From: Actinomadura kijaniata NBRC 14229 | GTDB taxonomy: Bacteria > Actinomycetota > Actinomycetes > Streptosporangiales > Streptosporangiaceae | Assembly (NCBI RefSeq): GCF_001552175.1 | Contig: NZ_BCQR01000031.1 | Coordinates: 19,434-83,433 of the forward strand | Direction of reading: 5' to 3' | DNA: 64,000 bases | In this document: positions 1 to 11,474 of the stretch, piece after piece | How the letters are laid out: each line of letters opens with the position of its first letter | How positions within the stretch are numbered: the first letter of the stretch is position 1 | Program-made: the position numbers and the translations under genes | Notes under the pieces: generated by a model | Told to the model about the DNA's origin: nothing | Databases searched by the model: none | What the model saw: the letters and a program-made list of their open reading frames with translations, nothing else

Positions 1-162
1 GTCGTCGTAGCGGCTGATCTCCCTGAGCTGGAACCGGACGGTGTTGGCGAACGGCTCGGGCAGCTGGAGGATCGGTGTGGCCGACGACAGCGGGGCCGTC
101 AGGTCGACCACCTCGACGCTTCCGTCGGTGAGCGCGGCGAGCAGGGCGTCCAGCACGGACAT
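1..162 (-). CDS. Cyclase family protein (kynurenine formamidase-like), N-terminal part
   Basis: Only the first 54 codons lie in the window; the frame is open to base 1. It starts at an ATG at 160-162 preceded by a good GGGAGGA ribosome site. The N-terminus reads VVDLTAPLSSATPILQLPEP, the opening typical of the cyclase/metal-dependent hydrolase family (Pfam Cyclase, relatives of kynurenine formamidase), which hydrolyse amide or lactone bonds using a bound metal. The metal-binding HxGTHxD motif would lie outside the window, so activity cannot be judged. The gene follows the MarR regulator on the same strand by 60 bases, which suggests co-transcription and regulation by it. Substrate unknown. 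Confidence 0.7.
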   Translation of the reverse strand, partial: MSVLDALLAALTDGSVEVVDLTAPLSSATPILQLPEPFANTVRFQLREISRYDD

Positions 163-222
163 GGTTCCTCCCGGGGGCGCACGGTGCACCGAACGTACCG
201 ACTCGCTCCCCGGGGGTAAAGG

Positions 223-837
223 TCAGCCGACGAGCCCGCCGAGCCTTCCCTCCAGCAGGAGGAGCAGCTCGCTGAGGCCCCGCGCCATCGCGTCGCGGCG
301 CTCGTCCGGCAGGTCCGACAGCAGCGACGCCTCGTGGGCGAGCTGGGCGGGCAGCAGCCGGTCCACCAGGGCGCGGCCCTCGCCGGTCAGCGCCAGGTGC
401 TGGACGCGGCGGTCGCGGTCGTCGGCGCGGCGCTCGACGAGGCCGCGTCCGGCCAGGGCGCGGACGCGCTTGGTGACGGCGGCGCCGGAGGAGAACGTCT
501 CGCGCGCCAGGCGGCCCGGCGTCACGCCCGGCCCCAGGCGTCGCAGCGCGATGAGGGCGTCGAACTCGGCGCGGGTCAGGCCCGCCCCGGCCAGCGGCGC
601 GTCGGCGGCCTGCTGGAGCAGCGCGGCGCAGCGGTTGATCCGGCCGATCACGGCTATCGGGGCGGTGTCGAGCCCCGGATCGATCTCCCGCCACCGCCGG
701 ATGACCCCGGCGACGATGTCGCGCTCCCCTGGGCCGCGCTGCACCGCGCCAGGCTCCACGAGGTCACGCTCCACAGGATCGCGTTCCGCGCGGTCGTGCT
801 CTCCGGGAGTACGTTTCGCCGGATCGTGTTCGGTCAC
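223..837 (-). CDS. MarR family transcriptional regulator
   Basis: A 204-residue protein. Residues about 60-200 form a MarR winged-helix fold: the segment FDALIALRRLGPGVTPGRLA is the helix before the recognition helix (SSGAAVTKRVRALAGRGLVE) and RRADDRDRRVQHLALTGEG is the characteristic wing. Such proteins bind palindromes as dimers and usually respond to phenolic ligands. The first about 45 residues are an unusual charged extension made of degenerate ERDPVERDLVE-like repeats that is not part of the family fold. The GTG start at 835-837 has a GGAGGGG ribosome site, so the extension is probably translated. It is divergent from the siderophore-interacting protein gene and upstream of the cyclase-like gene, its most likely target. 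Confidence 0.85.
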   Translation of the reverse strand: MTEHDPAKRTPGEHDRAERDPVERDLVEPGAVQRGPGERDIVAGVIRRWREIDPGLDTAPIAVIGRINRCAALLQQAADAPLAGAGLTRAEFDALIALRRLGPGVTPGRLARETFSSGAAVTKRVRALAGRGLVERRADDRDRRVQHLALTGEGRALVDRLLPAQLAHEASLLSDLPDERRDAMARGLSELLLLLEGRLGGLVG

Positions 838-1018
838 CCGTTGTTCCCCTCCGCCGTGTCCGGCACCGGCTGCGCACGCTCGTAGGGGCGAGGGCGACCG
901 GCGCGCGGTGGCCCTCGCGTTCGGCCCGTTCGACGCGTGCGGCGGTGTGCGTCGCCCAAAAGGTTAGCAAGTATTTCACCAGTAAATTAATGTGGAGCCG
1001 GAACCATCTCCCCCGGTG

Positions 1019-1037
1019 GCAAGTTAGGCTTACCTAA
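1019..1037 (+). promoter_or_regulatory. DtxR/IdeR/DmdR-type iron box
   Basis: The 19 bases end in TTAGGCTTACCTAA and match the IdeR/DmdR consensus TTAGGTTAGGCTAACCTAA at 15 of 19 positions. The site ends 23 bases before the start of the siderophore-interacting protein gene, where a bound iron-loaded repressor would block transcription. The site is seen in the sequence; binding is inferred from the known consensus. Confidence 0.75.
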
Positions 1038-1060
1038 GTACTTTCGAACGAGGGGGACGC

Positions 1061-1912
1061 ATGGCGACACCGACCGAGCGCAGGGCTCCACGGCTCCACG
1101 TGGGCACGGTGCTGCGCACCGAGCAGATCACCCCGCACATGATCCGTGTGGTGCTCGGCGGCGAGGGACTGGCGGAGTTCGCCGCCGGCGAGTTCACCGA
1201 CCACTACGTGAAGCTGCTGTTCCCCCAGCCCGGCGTCGTCTACCCCGAGCCGTTCGACATGGCGCGGATCCGCGAGGAGATGCCGCGCGAGCAGTGGCCG
1301 GTGACCCGCACCTACACCGTGCGGGCCTGGGACCCCGGCACGCGCGAGCTGGCCGTCGACTTCGTGTACCACGGCGAGGAGGGCCTGGCCGGGCCGTGGG
1401 CCCGGGGCGCCAAGCCCGGCGACCGGATCCGCTTCCTCGGCCCCGGCGGGGCGTACGCGCCCGCCGCCGAGGCCGACTGGCACCTGCTGGTCGGGGACGA
1501 GAGCGCGCTGCCCGCCATCGCCGCCTCCCTGGAGCGCCTCCCCGGCGGCGCCCCCGCCCGCGTCTTCCTGGAGGTGGAGGACCCGCTGGAGGAGCAGGAC
1601 CTGAAGGCCCCCGGCGGCGCGGAGATCGTATGGCTGCACCGGGGCGCGGGCCGGGTCGGCGAGGCGCTGGTGGCGGCCGTGCGGGAGCTGGAGTTCCCGG
1701 CGGGACGCGTCCACGCCTTCGTGCACGGCGAGGCCGGGTTCGTCAAGGAGCTGCGCCGCTTCCTGCGGGTGGACCGGGGGCTGCCGCTGGAGCAGCTGTC
1801 GATCTCCGGCTACTGGCGCCTCGGCCGCGACGAGGACGGCTGGCAGGCCGGCAAGCGCGAGTGGAACCAGCGGATCGAGGAAGAGGAGGCCAGGGCCCTG
1901 ACCTCCGCCTAG
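1061..1912 (+). CDS. Siderophore-interacting protein (FAD-dependent ferric-siderophore reductase)
   Basis: A 283-residue member of the SIP/ViuB family, cytoplasmic flavoproteins that reduce ferric siderophores and release the iron. The N-terminal half is an FAD-binding barrel containing the RTYTVR motif (family RxYT) that contacts the flavin. The central part has the phosphate-binding stretch of the NAD(P)H domain (LLVGDESALPAIAASLERLP), and the C-terminus has VHAFVHGEAGFVKELRRFL and the usual ISGYWRLGRDEDGW ending. Length is normal. The ATG follows a GAGGGGG ribosome site. An iron box lies directly upstream, so expression is probably induced by iron starvation. No siderophore biosynthesis gene is adjacent; the metallophore cluster at 51-64 kb is far away. 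Confidence 0.92.
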   Translation: MATPTERRAPRLHVGTVLRTEQITPHMIRVVLGGEGLAEFAAGEFTDHYVKLLFPQPGVVYPEPFDMARIREEMPREQWPVTRTYTVRAWDPGTRELAVDFVYHGEEGLAGPWARGAKPGDRIRFLGPGGAYAPAAEADWHLLVGDESALPAIAASLERLPGGAPARVFLEVEDPLEEQDLKAPGGAEIVWLHRGAGRVGEALVAAVRELEFPAGRVHAFVHGEAGFVKELRRFLRVDRGLPLEQLSISGYWRLGRDEDGWQAGKREWNQRIEEEEARALTSA

Positions 1913-1919
1913 ATCCCGC

Positions 1920-3278
1920 TCAGGCGGTCTCCTCGCCGCCCTCCTGCCCGGTCTCCTCCGGGTCGTCGGCGAAGCCCGGCAGCCACCGGACCGCCTCGGC
2001 CCGGTAGTTCCCCTCGGCCTCCAGCTGGCACAGCACCCCGCCGCAGCTGGCCAGGGCCCGGCTGACCGCCATGTACTGCGGCGGCAGCCGCAGGTGCCGG
2101 GCCAGCGCGCCGGGCCGCATGTCGGTCGCCACCCCCATGCCCCGGGTGGTCTCGCGCCGCAGCCACTCCCGGCTGTAGCGGAACCGCTCCCGCGTGAACG
2201 GCGTGACGTGCGGGGAGACGATCGCCGCGACCTGCTCGGGGTCCACCTCCCCCTCGGGGGCGAGGAACCCCTCCGCGCGGGCCGCCGCGACCATCTCCTC
2301 GCCACTGCCGAGGGTGCCGATGCGCAGCAGCCGCCCGATCGACCACTGCAGCTCGGTCGGGACGTGGGCCGCGCCGCCGAAGTCCATGACGCCGAGGCGG
2401 CCGTCGTCCAGCAGCCGGAAGTTGCCGGGGTGCGGATCGATGTGGATCATCTGGCAGCGGGCCGGGCCCGACAGGATGAACCGGAACAGCAGCAGCCCGG
2501 CGCGGTCGCGCTCCTCCCGCGTCCCCTCGGCGATGACCCTGGCCAGCGGCGTCCCGTCGAGCCACTCGGTGACCAGCACGTGGCCGGACTGGGCGACGAC
2601 GGCCGGGACCACGAAGTCGGGGTCGCCCGCGTACGCCTCGTGGAACGCGGTCTGCGCGCGGGCCTCGTCGTCGTAGTCGAGCTCCTTCTCCAGCCGCCGC
2701 TTCAGGTCGGCGACCAGCGGCTTGACCTCGACGCCGGGGAACAGCGGGGTGATCAGCCGGCTCAGCCGGGCGATCTGGTTGAAGTCGCTCATCAGCGCCT
2801 TGCCCGCGCCGGGGTACTGCACCTTCACCGCGACGGTGCGGCCGTCGTGCCAGACGGCCTTGTGGACCTGGCCGATGGAGGCCGCCGCGGCGGGCCGGTC
2901 GTCGAACTCGGCGAACAGGTCCCGCCAGTCCGGGCCGAGCCCCTCGGCCAGCACCCGGTGGGTGGTGGCGGCGGGCATCGGCGGCGCGGACTCCTGGAGC
3001 CGGGTGAGGCTGGCGCGGAACGGCCCGGCGACCTCCTCCGGCAGCCCCGCCTCGAAGATCGACAGCAGTTGGCCGACCTTCATCGCGCCGCCCTTGAGCT
3101 CCCCGAGCACCGAGAACAGCTGGTCGGCGGTGCGGCGCTGGACCTCCAGCGCCACGGCCTCGGCGGGCCTGCCGATCGTGCGCTTGCCGAACCCGAGGGC
3201 GGTGCGCCCGGCGAAGCCGAGGGGCAGCGAGGCCAGTTTCGCGGTGCGCGTCACCGCGCGGCGGGGGATGTCACTCAC
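1920..3278 (-). CDS. ABC1/AarF (UbiB-type) atypical kinase family protein
   Basis: A 452-residue protein of the ABC1/ADCK/UbiB family, atypical protein-kinase-like ATPases linked to quinone or lipid metabolism. Visible hallmarks are the KxGQ motif (GGAMKVGQLLSI, residues about 62-73), the alanine-rich loop replacing the glycine loop (AAAASIGQVHKA), the VAVKVQYPG lysine strand, the catalytic-loop equivalent HIDPHPGN and the metal-binding DFG (VMDFGGAA). All key residues are present, so the protein is probably functional. It is convergent with the siderophore-interacting protein gene, 7 bases apart, and divergent from the DMT-type gene. A precise substrate cannot be named. Confidence 0.88.
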   Translation of the reverse strand: MSDIPRRAVTRTAKLASLPLGFAGRTALGFGKRTIGRPAEAVALEVQRRTADQLFSVLGELKGGAMKVGQLLSIFEAGLPEEVAGPFRASLTRLQESAPPMPAATTHRVLAEGLGPDWRDLFAEFDDRPAAAASIGQVHKAVWHDGRTVAVKVQYPGAGKALMSDFNQIARLSRLITPLFPGVEVKPLVADLKRRLEKELDYDDEARAQTAFHEAYAGDPDFVVPAVVAQSGHVLVTEWLDGTPLARVIAEGTREERDRAGLLLFRFILSGPARCQMIHIDPHPGNFRLLDDGRLGVMDFGGAAHVPTELQWSIGRLLRIGTLGSGEEMVAAARAEGFLAPEGEVDPEQVAAIVSPHVTPFTRERFRYSREWLRRETTRGMGVATDMRPGALARHLRLPPQYMAVSRALASCGGVLCQLEAEGNYRAEAVRWLPGFADDPEETGQEGGEETA

Positions 3279-3367
3279 GATCGTTTCCTTCCCTGCGGCG
3301 CTCGGCGCACTCCGCCCTGACCGGACGAACCATAACCTTTCCGCTCACCCCTTGACGCTTTCCCACC

Positions 3368-3417
3368 GTGAGACAAACATGGCGGATGTCTTGTGAGACA
3401 CATCACTTGAGTGTCTC
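3368..3417. promoter_or_regulatory. Repeated GTGAGACA elements in a divergent promoter region
   Basis: GTGAGACA occurs at 3368-3375 and 3393-3400, and GAGACAC (3395-3401) forms a perfect 7-bp inverted repeat with GTGTCTC (3411-3417) across a 9-base spacer. The cluster lies between the divergent ABC1-kinase and DMT-type genes, so it is a reasonable operator candidate. The neighbouring TetR regulator at 4.3-4.9 kb could be the protein that binds, but that is a guess. Confidence 0.4.
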
Positions 3418-3447
3418 GGAGCCGACACTGTGGAGGAGGTCGGCGCC

Positions 3448-4404
3448 ATGAGCCCGACGGTGACGGCTCTAGTGGCGGTCGTGCTCTACTACGTGGGGGC
3501 GGCGCTGTTCAAGCGGGCCGGGGCGGGGATGCCGCCGCTGCACGGCAGCCGTCCCGGGCTCCTGCTCCGCACGGTGCTGCGCGACCCGATCTGGCTCACC
3601 GGCCTGTTCGTCTTCACGATCGGCATGGAGCTGCAGATCGTCGCGTTCGCCGAACTGCCGCTGGGCATCGCCCAGCCGCTGTTCGCCTCGACCCTGCTGG
3701 TGCTGGTGTGGACGGGGACCGCCTTCTTCGGCGAGTGGCTCACCGTCCGCGAGTGGTGCGGCCTCGGACTGTTCGCGCTGTCGACGCTGCTGGTCTGGGC
3801 GTCGGTGCGGCCCGAGCAGGCCGGGATCGGCTCGCTGCCGCCGCTGTCCCCGCTGCTCGCGACCACCGCGGCCGCCGTGCTGGTCTCGGTCGCGCTGTTC
3901 GTGCTGAACGGCCTGTGCCCCGCCGGGCGGCACGCCCGCCCCTCCACGGGCGTGGCCTACGGCCTGGCCAGCGGGATCGCCCTCGGCGCCGGAGAGGTCG
4001 CGATCAAGGGGCTGGCCATCGTCAACGCCGAGCAGGGCACGGGCCCGCACCTGCTGGCCACGCCCTACCCCTACCTGATCGGGCTGACGGTCCCGGTCGG
4101 GCTCGCCCAGGCGATGATCGCGATGCAGCGGTGCCGGATGGTGGTGTGCATATCGGTCTGCACGATCGCCGCCAAGACCTACCTGCTGCTGGCCGGGACG
4201 CTGCTGTACGGCGGCGACTGGCCCGAGGACCCGCTGTGGGGGGTCCTGCGGATCGGCGCGGCGGCCCTGGCGGTCGGCGCGGTGCTGCTGTTCCCCCGCT
4301 ACGAGCCCGAGCTGCCGGACGACTCGGACGCCGGGCCGGGCCGCAGCAGCAGCCCGATCACCTCCAGGGCGGTGTCGATCTCCGGGCGGGTGCCGCCCAG
4401 GTAG
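3448..4404 (+). CDS. DMT/EamA-like multispanning membrane protein
   Basis: A 318-residue hydrophobic protein with about nine to ten predicted membrane segments alternating with short loops, arranged in two halves as in drug/metabolite transporters (EamA-like) and NIPA-like carriers. The first helix runs TALVAVVLYYVGAALF, and an ELPLGIAQPLFASTLLVLV segment resembles the EamA repeat. The ATG at 3448 is chosen over an in-frame GTG at 3430 because a strong GGAGGAGG site lies 8 bases before it. The last about 35 residues are hydrophilic and overlap the 3' end of the convergent TetR gene by about 106 bases, so the tail may not be conserved. Substrate unknown. Confidence 0.75.
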   Translation: MSPTVTALVAVVLYYVGAALFKRAGAGMPPLHGSRPGLLLRTVLRDPIWLTGLFVFTIGMELQIVAFAELPLGIAQPLFASTLLVLVWTGTAFFGEWLTVREWCGLGLFALSTLLVWASVRPEQAGIGSLPPLSPLLATTAAAVLVSVALFVLNGLCPAGRHARPSTGVAYGLASGIALGAGEVAIKGLAIVNAEQGTGPHLLATPYPYLIGLTVPVGLAQAMIAMQRCRMVVCISVCTIAAKTYLLLAGTLLYGGDWPEDPLWGVLRIGAAALAVGAVLLFPRYEPELPDDSDAGPGRSSSPITSRAVSISGRVPPR

Positions 4405-4922
4405 TGGGCGTACATGAACGAGTCGGCGATCCGCACGATCGCCTGCGCCAGCGTCTCGGTGGGGACCGTCACCCGGAGCGCGCCCCGGTCGATCTCCCGT
4501 TGCAGCTCCCGGAGCAGCACGGCCTTGGCGCGTTCCTCGACCGGTCCCGGCGCGGCGGCCAGCCGGACGAACAGCCCCGGCTCCCGCGCGGTCAGCGCCT
4601 TCAGCGGGGCGGCCTCCACCACCGCGCGCATGAAGCGCTCCAGGGCGTCCAGGATCCGGTCCGCGCCGGTCCCGGTGACCTCCCGCATCACCCGCCGGTA
4701 GGTGCGCTCGGTCATCTCGGCGAGGATGGCGCCGAGCAGGCGCTCCCGGCTGCCGACCCAGCGGTACAGCGTCGCCCGGCCCACGCCGAGCTCGGCGGCC
4801 AGCGCCGACATCTCGATCGGCTCGCCCGCCAGGTAGTGGGCGGTGGCGGCGGCGACCGCGGCGGCGGGTCCGTCCGCCCGGCCGTTCCCCGTGCCGTCCC
4901 CGGCTCGTGGCTGCCCGTTCAC
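4299..4922 (-). CDS. TetR/AcrR regulator, QsdR-like
   Basis: A 207-residue protein starting with GTG at 4920-4922. Residues about 20-65 form a TetR helix-turn-helix (MSALAAELGVGRATLYRWVGSRERLLGAIL). The C-terminal ligand domain resembles the QsdR subgroup (ERTYRRVMREVTGTGADRIL and SFMYAHYLGGTRPEIDTALEVIGLLL). Its 3' end overlaps the convergent DMT-type gene. It lies immediately after lysX on the same strand, with a 23-base gap, so it may be co-transcribed with lysX. TetR proteins act as ligand-released repressors; the operator and ligand are not evident. Confidence 0.82.
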   Translation of the reverse strand: MNGQPRAGDGTGNGRADGPAAAVAAATAHYLAGEPIEMSALAAELGVGRATLYRWVGSRERLLGAILAEMTERTYRRVMREVTGTGADRILDALERFMRAVVEAAPLKALTAREPGLFVRLAAAPGPVEERAKAVLLRELQREIDRGALRVTVPTETLAQAIVRIADSFMYAHYLGGTRPEIDTALEVIGLLLRPGPASESSGSSGS

Positions 4923-4945
4923 GCGCCCAGCATCGCACAGCCCGC

Positions 4946-8239
<3,294 letters not shown>

Positions 8240-8336
8240 CTGTCCCCCGGCCCCCGCGTGCCCGGCACGGTCCTCCCCGCTGCCGCACCTGGTCAGGGTA
8301 CCCGTGGCGTGATCAGCGATAACACCGACGAAAGTC

Positions 8337-8370
8337 GCGGCGGCGCCCGACCTTGGTCGGGCGCCGCCGC
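8337..8370 (-). terminator. Hairpin terminator after the MMPL gene
   Basis: GCGGCGGCGCCCGACC at 8337-8352 is followed by two bases and its perfect reverse complement at 8355-8370, a 16-bp GC-rich stem. It lies 20 bases beyond the MMPL stop codon and upstream of lysX, so it probably ends the tetR-mmpL transcript. There is no clear U tract, which is common in high-GC actinomycetes. Confidence 0.75.
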
Positions 8371-8389
8371 GCCGGAGGTCGCCTCGCGG

Positions 8390-10591
8390 TCAGGTGCGGG
8401 CCGCCGCCGGGACGGGCTCGTCCCCGGTCGCGCCGGGCAGGGCGTGCCGCAGCTTCTCGCCCTCGACGTCGACGTCGGGCAGCAGCCGGTCCAGCCAGCG
8501 CGGCAGCCACCACGCCGACCGGCCGAGCAGCGCCATCACGGCCGGGACGATGGTCATGCGGACCACGAACGCGTCGAACGCGACGCCCGCGGCCAGCGCG
8601 AACCCGATCATCGTGATCATCGTCTCGTCGGAGGCGACGAACCCGGCGAACACCGCGATCATGATGGCGGCGGCGGCGGTGACGACCCGCGCGCCGTGCC
8701 GGAACCCGGCGACCACGGCCTCGCGCGGCGCCGCGCCGTGCACGTACGCCTCGCGCATGCCGGTGACCAGGAACACCTGGTAGTCCATGGCGAGGCCGAA
8801 CACCACGCCGATCAGCAGGATCGGCAGCAGACTCATGATCGGCCCGGTCTCCGGGACGCCGAACACGTCGGCCAGCCAGCCCCACTGGAACACCGCCACG
8901 ACCGCGCCGAAGGTGGCGGCGACGGTGAGCAGGAAGCCCGCGGTGGCCTTCAGCGGCACCAGCAGCGACCGGAACACCAGGGTCAGCAGCAGGAACGCCA
9001 GCCCGACCACGACCAGCAGGTAGGGGGCGAGGGCGTCCGACAGCTTGGCCGAGATGTCGATGTTCATGGCGGTCGAGCCGGTGACCATGGCGCGCGCGCC
9101 GGTGGTCTCGCGCAGGTCGCCGCTCCGGTCGCGGATGGCGGAGACCAGGTCCTCGGTGGCCTTGTCGCTGGGGCCGCTCTTCGGCACGACGGTCAGCAGC
9201 GCGGTGTTCCCGGCGGGGTTGGGCGCGGGCGGGGTCACCACGGCCACGTCCCTCATGCGCTGGAGCTCCCCGGCGAAGCGCTGCGCGGGCTCCTGCACGC
9301 CGCCGCCGGAGCCGGACTCCACGACGACCATCAGCGGGCCGTTGACTCCCGGGCCGAAGCCCTCGGCGATCAGGTCGTAGGCTTTGCGCTGGGTGGTGTC
9401 GGGCGCGGCGACCTCGTCGCCGGGCAGGCCCAGGCGCAGGTCGGTGGCCGGGTAGGCGACCGCGCCCATGGCGGCGACGGCCAGCAGCAGCACCGGCAGC
9501 GGGCGCCGCACGACGAACCGGGCCCAGCGCTCGCCCAGCGGAGCCCTCCCCTCGGCGGGGCCGCCGCGCAGGCCGGGGATGCGGCCGCCCAGCACCCGGC
9601 GCCCGGCCATGCCGAGCAGGGCGGGCAGCAGGCTGAGCGCGATGAGGACGGCGACGACCACGGCGAACGCGGCGGCCAGCCCCATCTCGGTGAGGATCGG
9701 GATGTTCACCACCATCAGCCCGGCCAGCGCGATCACCACGGTGAGGCCGGCGAACACCACGGCCGACCCGGCGGTGCCGACGGCGCGGCCGGCGGCCTCC
9801 TCGGGCGCGCGGCCCTCGCGCAGCTCGGCGCGGTAGCGGGAGACGATGAACAGCGAGTAGTCGATGGCCACCGCCAGGCCCAGCATCAGCGCCAGGGTGG
9901 AGGTGGTGGAGCTCATCTCGACCAGGCCGGTGGCGGCGGTGATCGTCGCCATCGCGATGCCGACGCCCAGCAGCGCGTTCAGCAGCGGCAGCCCGGCGGC
10001 GATCAGCGAGCCGAACGTGATGACCAGCACCAGGGCGGCGACCGCCACACCGATGATCTCGGTGGCGCTCTGCTCGGGGATGCCCTGGGTGGCGCTGCCG
10101 CCGTACTCGACGGTCAGCCCGGCGGCGCGGCCCTGCTCGGCCGCGGCCCTCAGGGCGTCGCGGTCGGCGCCGGTGACGTCGATCGGCGACACCTTGTAGG
10201 CCACCTGGGCGTAGGCGGTGCGCCCGTCGGGCGAGACGGCCCTGGTCTGGAACGGGTCGGCGACGGAGGCGACCTTCGGGACGGTCCGCAGCCTCGCGAC
10301 CACCCCGTCCACGGCCGCCTTCGACGCCAGGGCGGTGATCTTCTCACCGCCGGGCGCGCGGAAGACCACGCGGGCGGTCGCGCCGTCGGCGTTGGCCTGC
10401 GGCATCCGGTCCTTCAGCAGGTCCATGGCCTGCTGGGACTCGGTGCCGGGCATCGAGAAGTCGTTGGCGGTGGGGCCCTTCAGGGTGGCGGCGCCGACGC
10501 CCGCCAGGACGAGCAGGCCCGCCCACAGCGCGGCGACCAGCCATCGCCGCCGGAACGAGAACCGGCCGAGCCGGTACAGGAACGTGGCCAC
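8390..10591 (-). CDS. MMPL family RND-type transporter
   Basis: A 733-residue MMPL exporter. It has the family layout: one N-terminal helix (WLVAALWAGLLVLAGVGAATL), a large extracytoplasmic loop, five or six helices that include the MMPL signature MLGLAVAIDYSLFIVSRYRAELREG, then a second copy of the helix-loop-helix block with FGLAMDYQVFLVTGMREAYVHG. The conserved aspartate-tyrosine pairs in both halves, used for proton coupling, are present. The GTG start at 10589-10591 follows a GGGAAG site. The gene lies downstream of a TetR regulator on the same strand, a common pairing in which the regulator controls its exporter. Substrate unknown (lipids, siderophores or drugs in relatives). Confidence 0.92.
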   Translation of the reverse strand: MATFLYRLGRFSFRRRWLVAALWAGLLVLAGVGAATLKGPTANDFSMPGTESQQAMDLLKDRMPQANADGATARVVFRAPGGEKITALASKAAVDGVVARLRTVPKVASVADPFQTRAVSPDGRTAYAQVAYKVSPIDVTGADRDALRAAAEQGRAAGLTVEYGGSATQGIPEQSATEIIGVAVAALVLVITFGSLIAAGLPLLNALLGVGIAMATITAATGLVEMSSTTSTLALMLGLAVAIDYSLFIVSRYRAELREGRAPEEAAGRAVGTAGSAVVFAGLTVVIALAGLMVVNIPILTEMGLAAAFAVVVAVLIALSLLPALLGMAGRRVLGGRIPGLRGGPAEGRAPLGERWARFVVRRPLPVLLLAVAAMGAVAYPATDLRLGLPGDEVAAPDTTQRKAYDLIAEGFGPGVNGPLMVVVESGSGGGVQEPAQRFAGELQRMRDVAVVTPPAPNPAGNTALLTVVPKSGPSDKATEDLVSAIRDRSGDLRETTGARAMVTGSTAMNIDISAKLSDALAPYLLVVVGLAFLLLTLVFRSLLVPLKATAGFLLTVAATFGAVVAVFQWGWLADVFGVPETGPIMSLLPILLIGVVFGLAMDYQVFLVTGMREAYVHGAAPREAVVAGFRHGARVVTAAAAIMIAVFAGFVASDETMITMIGFALAAGVAFDAFVVRMTIVPAVMALLGRSAWWLPRWLDRLLPDVDVEGEKLRHALPGATGDEPVPAAART

Positions 10592-10731
10592 GGGTGTCTT
10601 CCCCTCGATGGTTGCCGGACATGCTTGCCTCGCCCGGTGGCGGACCGGCCGCCGGGCCTTCAGGGGTGGGATGGGCCGCCGGGTGCCGTCTCCGGGCCGT
10701 GAGGCGGCCGTCCGGCCCGGCGGTCGGGGGT

Positions 10732-11376
10732 CTAGGCGGGCGCGGTCCCCGCGCCCTCCGGTGGGGCCTCCTCCGCGGACCCGTGGGGGGTGGGCAGCCC
10801 GGAGCGAAGCCACAGGAAGGCCTCGTCGACCAGCGTGCCGGGGTCGGCGCCGTCGGGGCCCTCGGCCCACATCGCCATCGCGGTGCGCAGCGCCAGCCCC
10901 GCCGCGCCCGCCATCAGGTGCGGGTACACGTCGCGCGCGGGGTCGGTGCCGGAGCGTTCGGCGATCAGCTCGGTGGCGCGCCGCAGCATCTCGTCGAGCC
11001 CGGACAGCTCCCGGGCGATCAGGACGGGCTCGGCGAGGACCACGCGGACCAGGGCGAGGGTCTCGGCGCGGTCGCCGAACGAGGCCAGGGCGACCCTGGC
11101 GACGTTGTGCAGGGTGTCCCAGAGGGGCTCGTCCGCCGGGCGGGACGCCAGGGTGTCGAGACCGGTCCGCGCCCCGTCGAGGAGCGGGGCGACGATCGCC
11201 TCCTCCTTGCCCGGGAAGTAGTTGTGGAAGGTGCGCGCCGACACCCCGGCGGCCTCGGCGACCGCCTCGACCGTCACCCCGGCGACGCCGTGCTCCAGCG
11301 CCAGCCGCACGGCGGCGCGGCTGAGCGCCTGCCGGGTCGCGGCCTTCTTGCGTTCACGGAGTCCATGCACGGTCAT
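10732..11376 (-). CDS. TetR family regulator of the MMPL exporter
   Basis: A 214-residue protein with a classic TetR N-terminus: RERKKAATRQALSRAAVRLALEHG followed by the helix-turn-helix VTVEAVAEAAGVSARTFHNYFPGKEEAI. The RTFHNYF segment is the recognition helix. The C-terminal domain resembles actinobacterial TetR proteins with the MftR-like dimer region (HLMAGAAGLALRTAMAMWAE). The ATG is at 11374-11376. A perfect 10-bp inverted repeat abuts the start codon, as expected for autoregulation. The MMPL gene follows 140 bases downstream on the same strand. Confidence 0.88.
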   Translation of the reverse strand: MTVHGLRERKKAATRQALSRAAVRLALEHGVAGVTVEAVAEAAGVSARTFHNYFPGKEEAIVAPLLDGARTGLDTLASRPADEPLWDTLHNVARVALASFGDRAETLALVRVVLAEPVLIARELSGLDEMLRRATELIAERSGTDPARDVYPHLMAGAAGLALRTAMAMWAEGPDGADPGTLVDEAFLWLRSGLPTPHGSAEEAPPEGAGTAPA

Positions 11377-11410
11377 GCGGACCACGCTAGGACAAACCTG
11401 CGTGGTCCGC
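11377..11410 (-). promoter_or_regulatory. Inverted repeat at the tetR start (candidate operator)
   Basis: GCGGACCACG at 11377-11386 and its exact reverse complement CGTGGTCCGC at 11401-11410 are separated by 14 bases. The repeat touches the tetR start codon, so a bound dimer would block transcription or translation initiation. Size and location fit TetR autoregulation. Confidence 0.6.
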
Positions 11411-11437
11411 AAAATTTCCGGATATGCAAAGTTGCGT

Positions 11438-11459
11438 GATGTGCATCTCAGTGCACATC
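11438..11459 (-). promoter_or_regulatory. Short inverted repeat between pobA and tetR
   Basis: GATGTGCA at 11438-11445 and TGCACATC at 11452-11459 form a perfect 8-bp inverted repeat with a 6-base spacer. It lies 16 bases after the pobA stop codon and about 60 bases before tetR, so it could be a weak terminator for pobA or a regulator site for tetR. The sequence alone does not decide. Confidence 0.35.
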
Positions 11460-11474
11460 GGCCCGGGCCACGGG

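Noticed and set aside
41..967. Long plus-strand frames over the MarR gene
   Set aside because: Arginine/serine-rich shadow translations of the minus-strand gene with no family resemblance.
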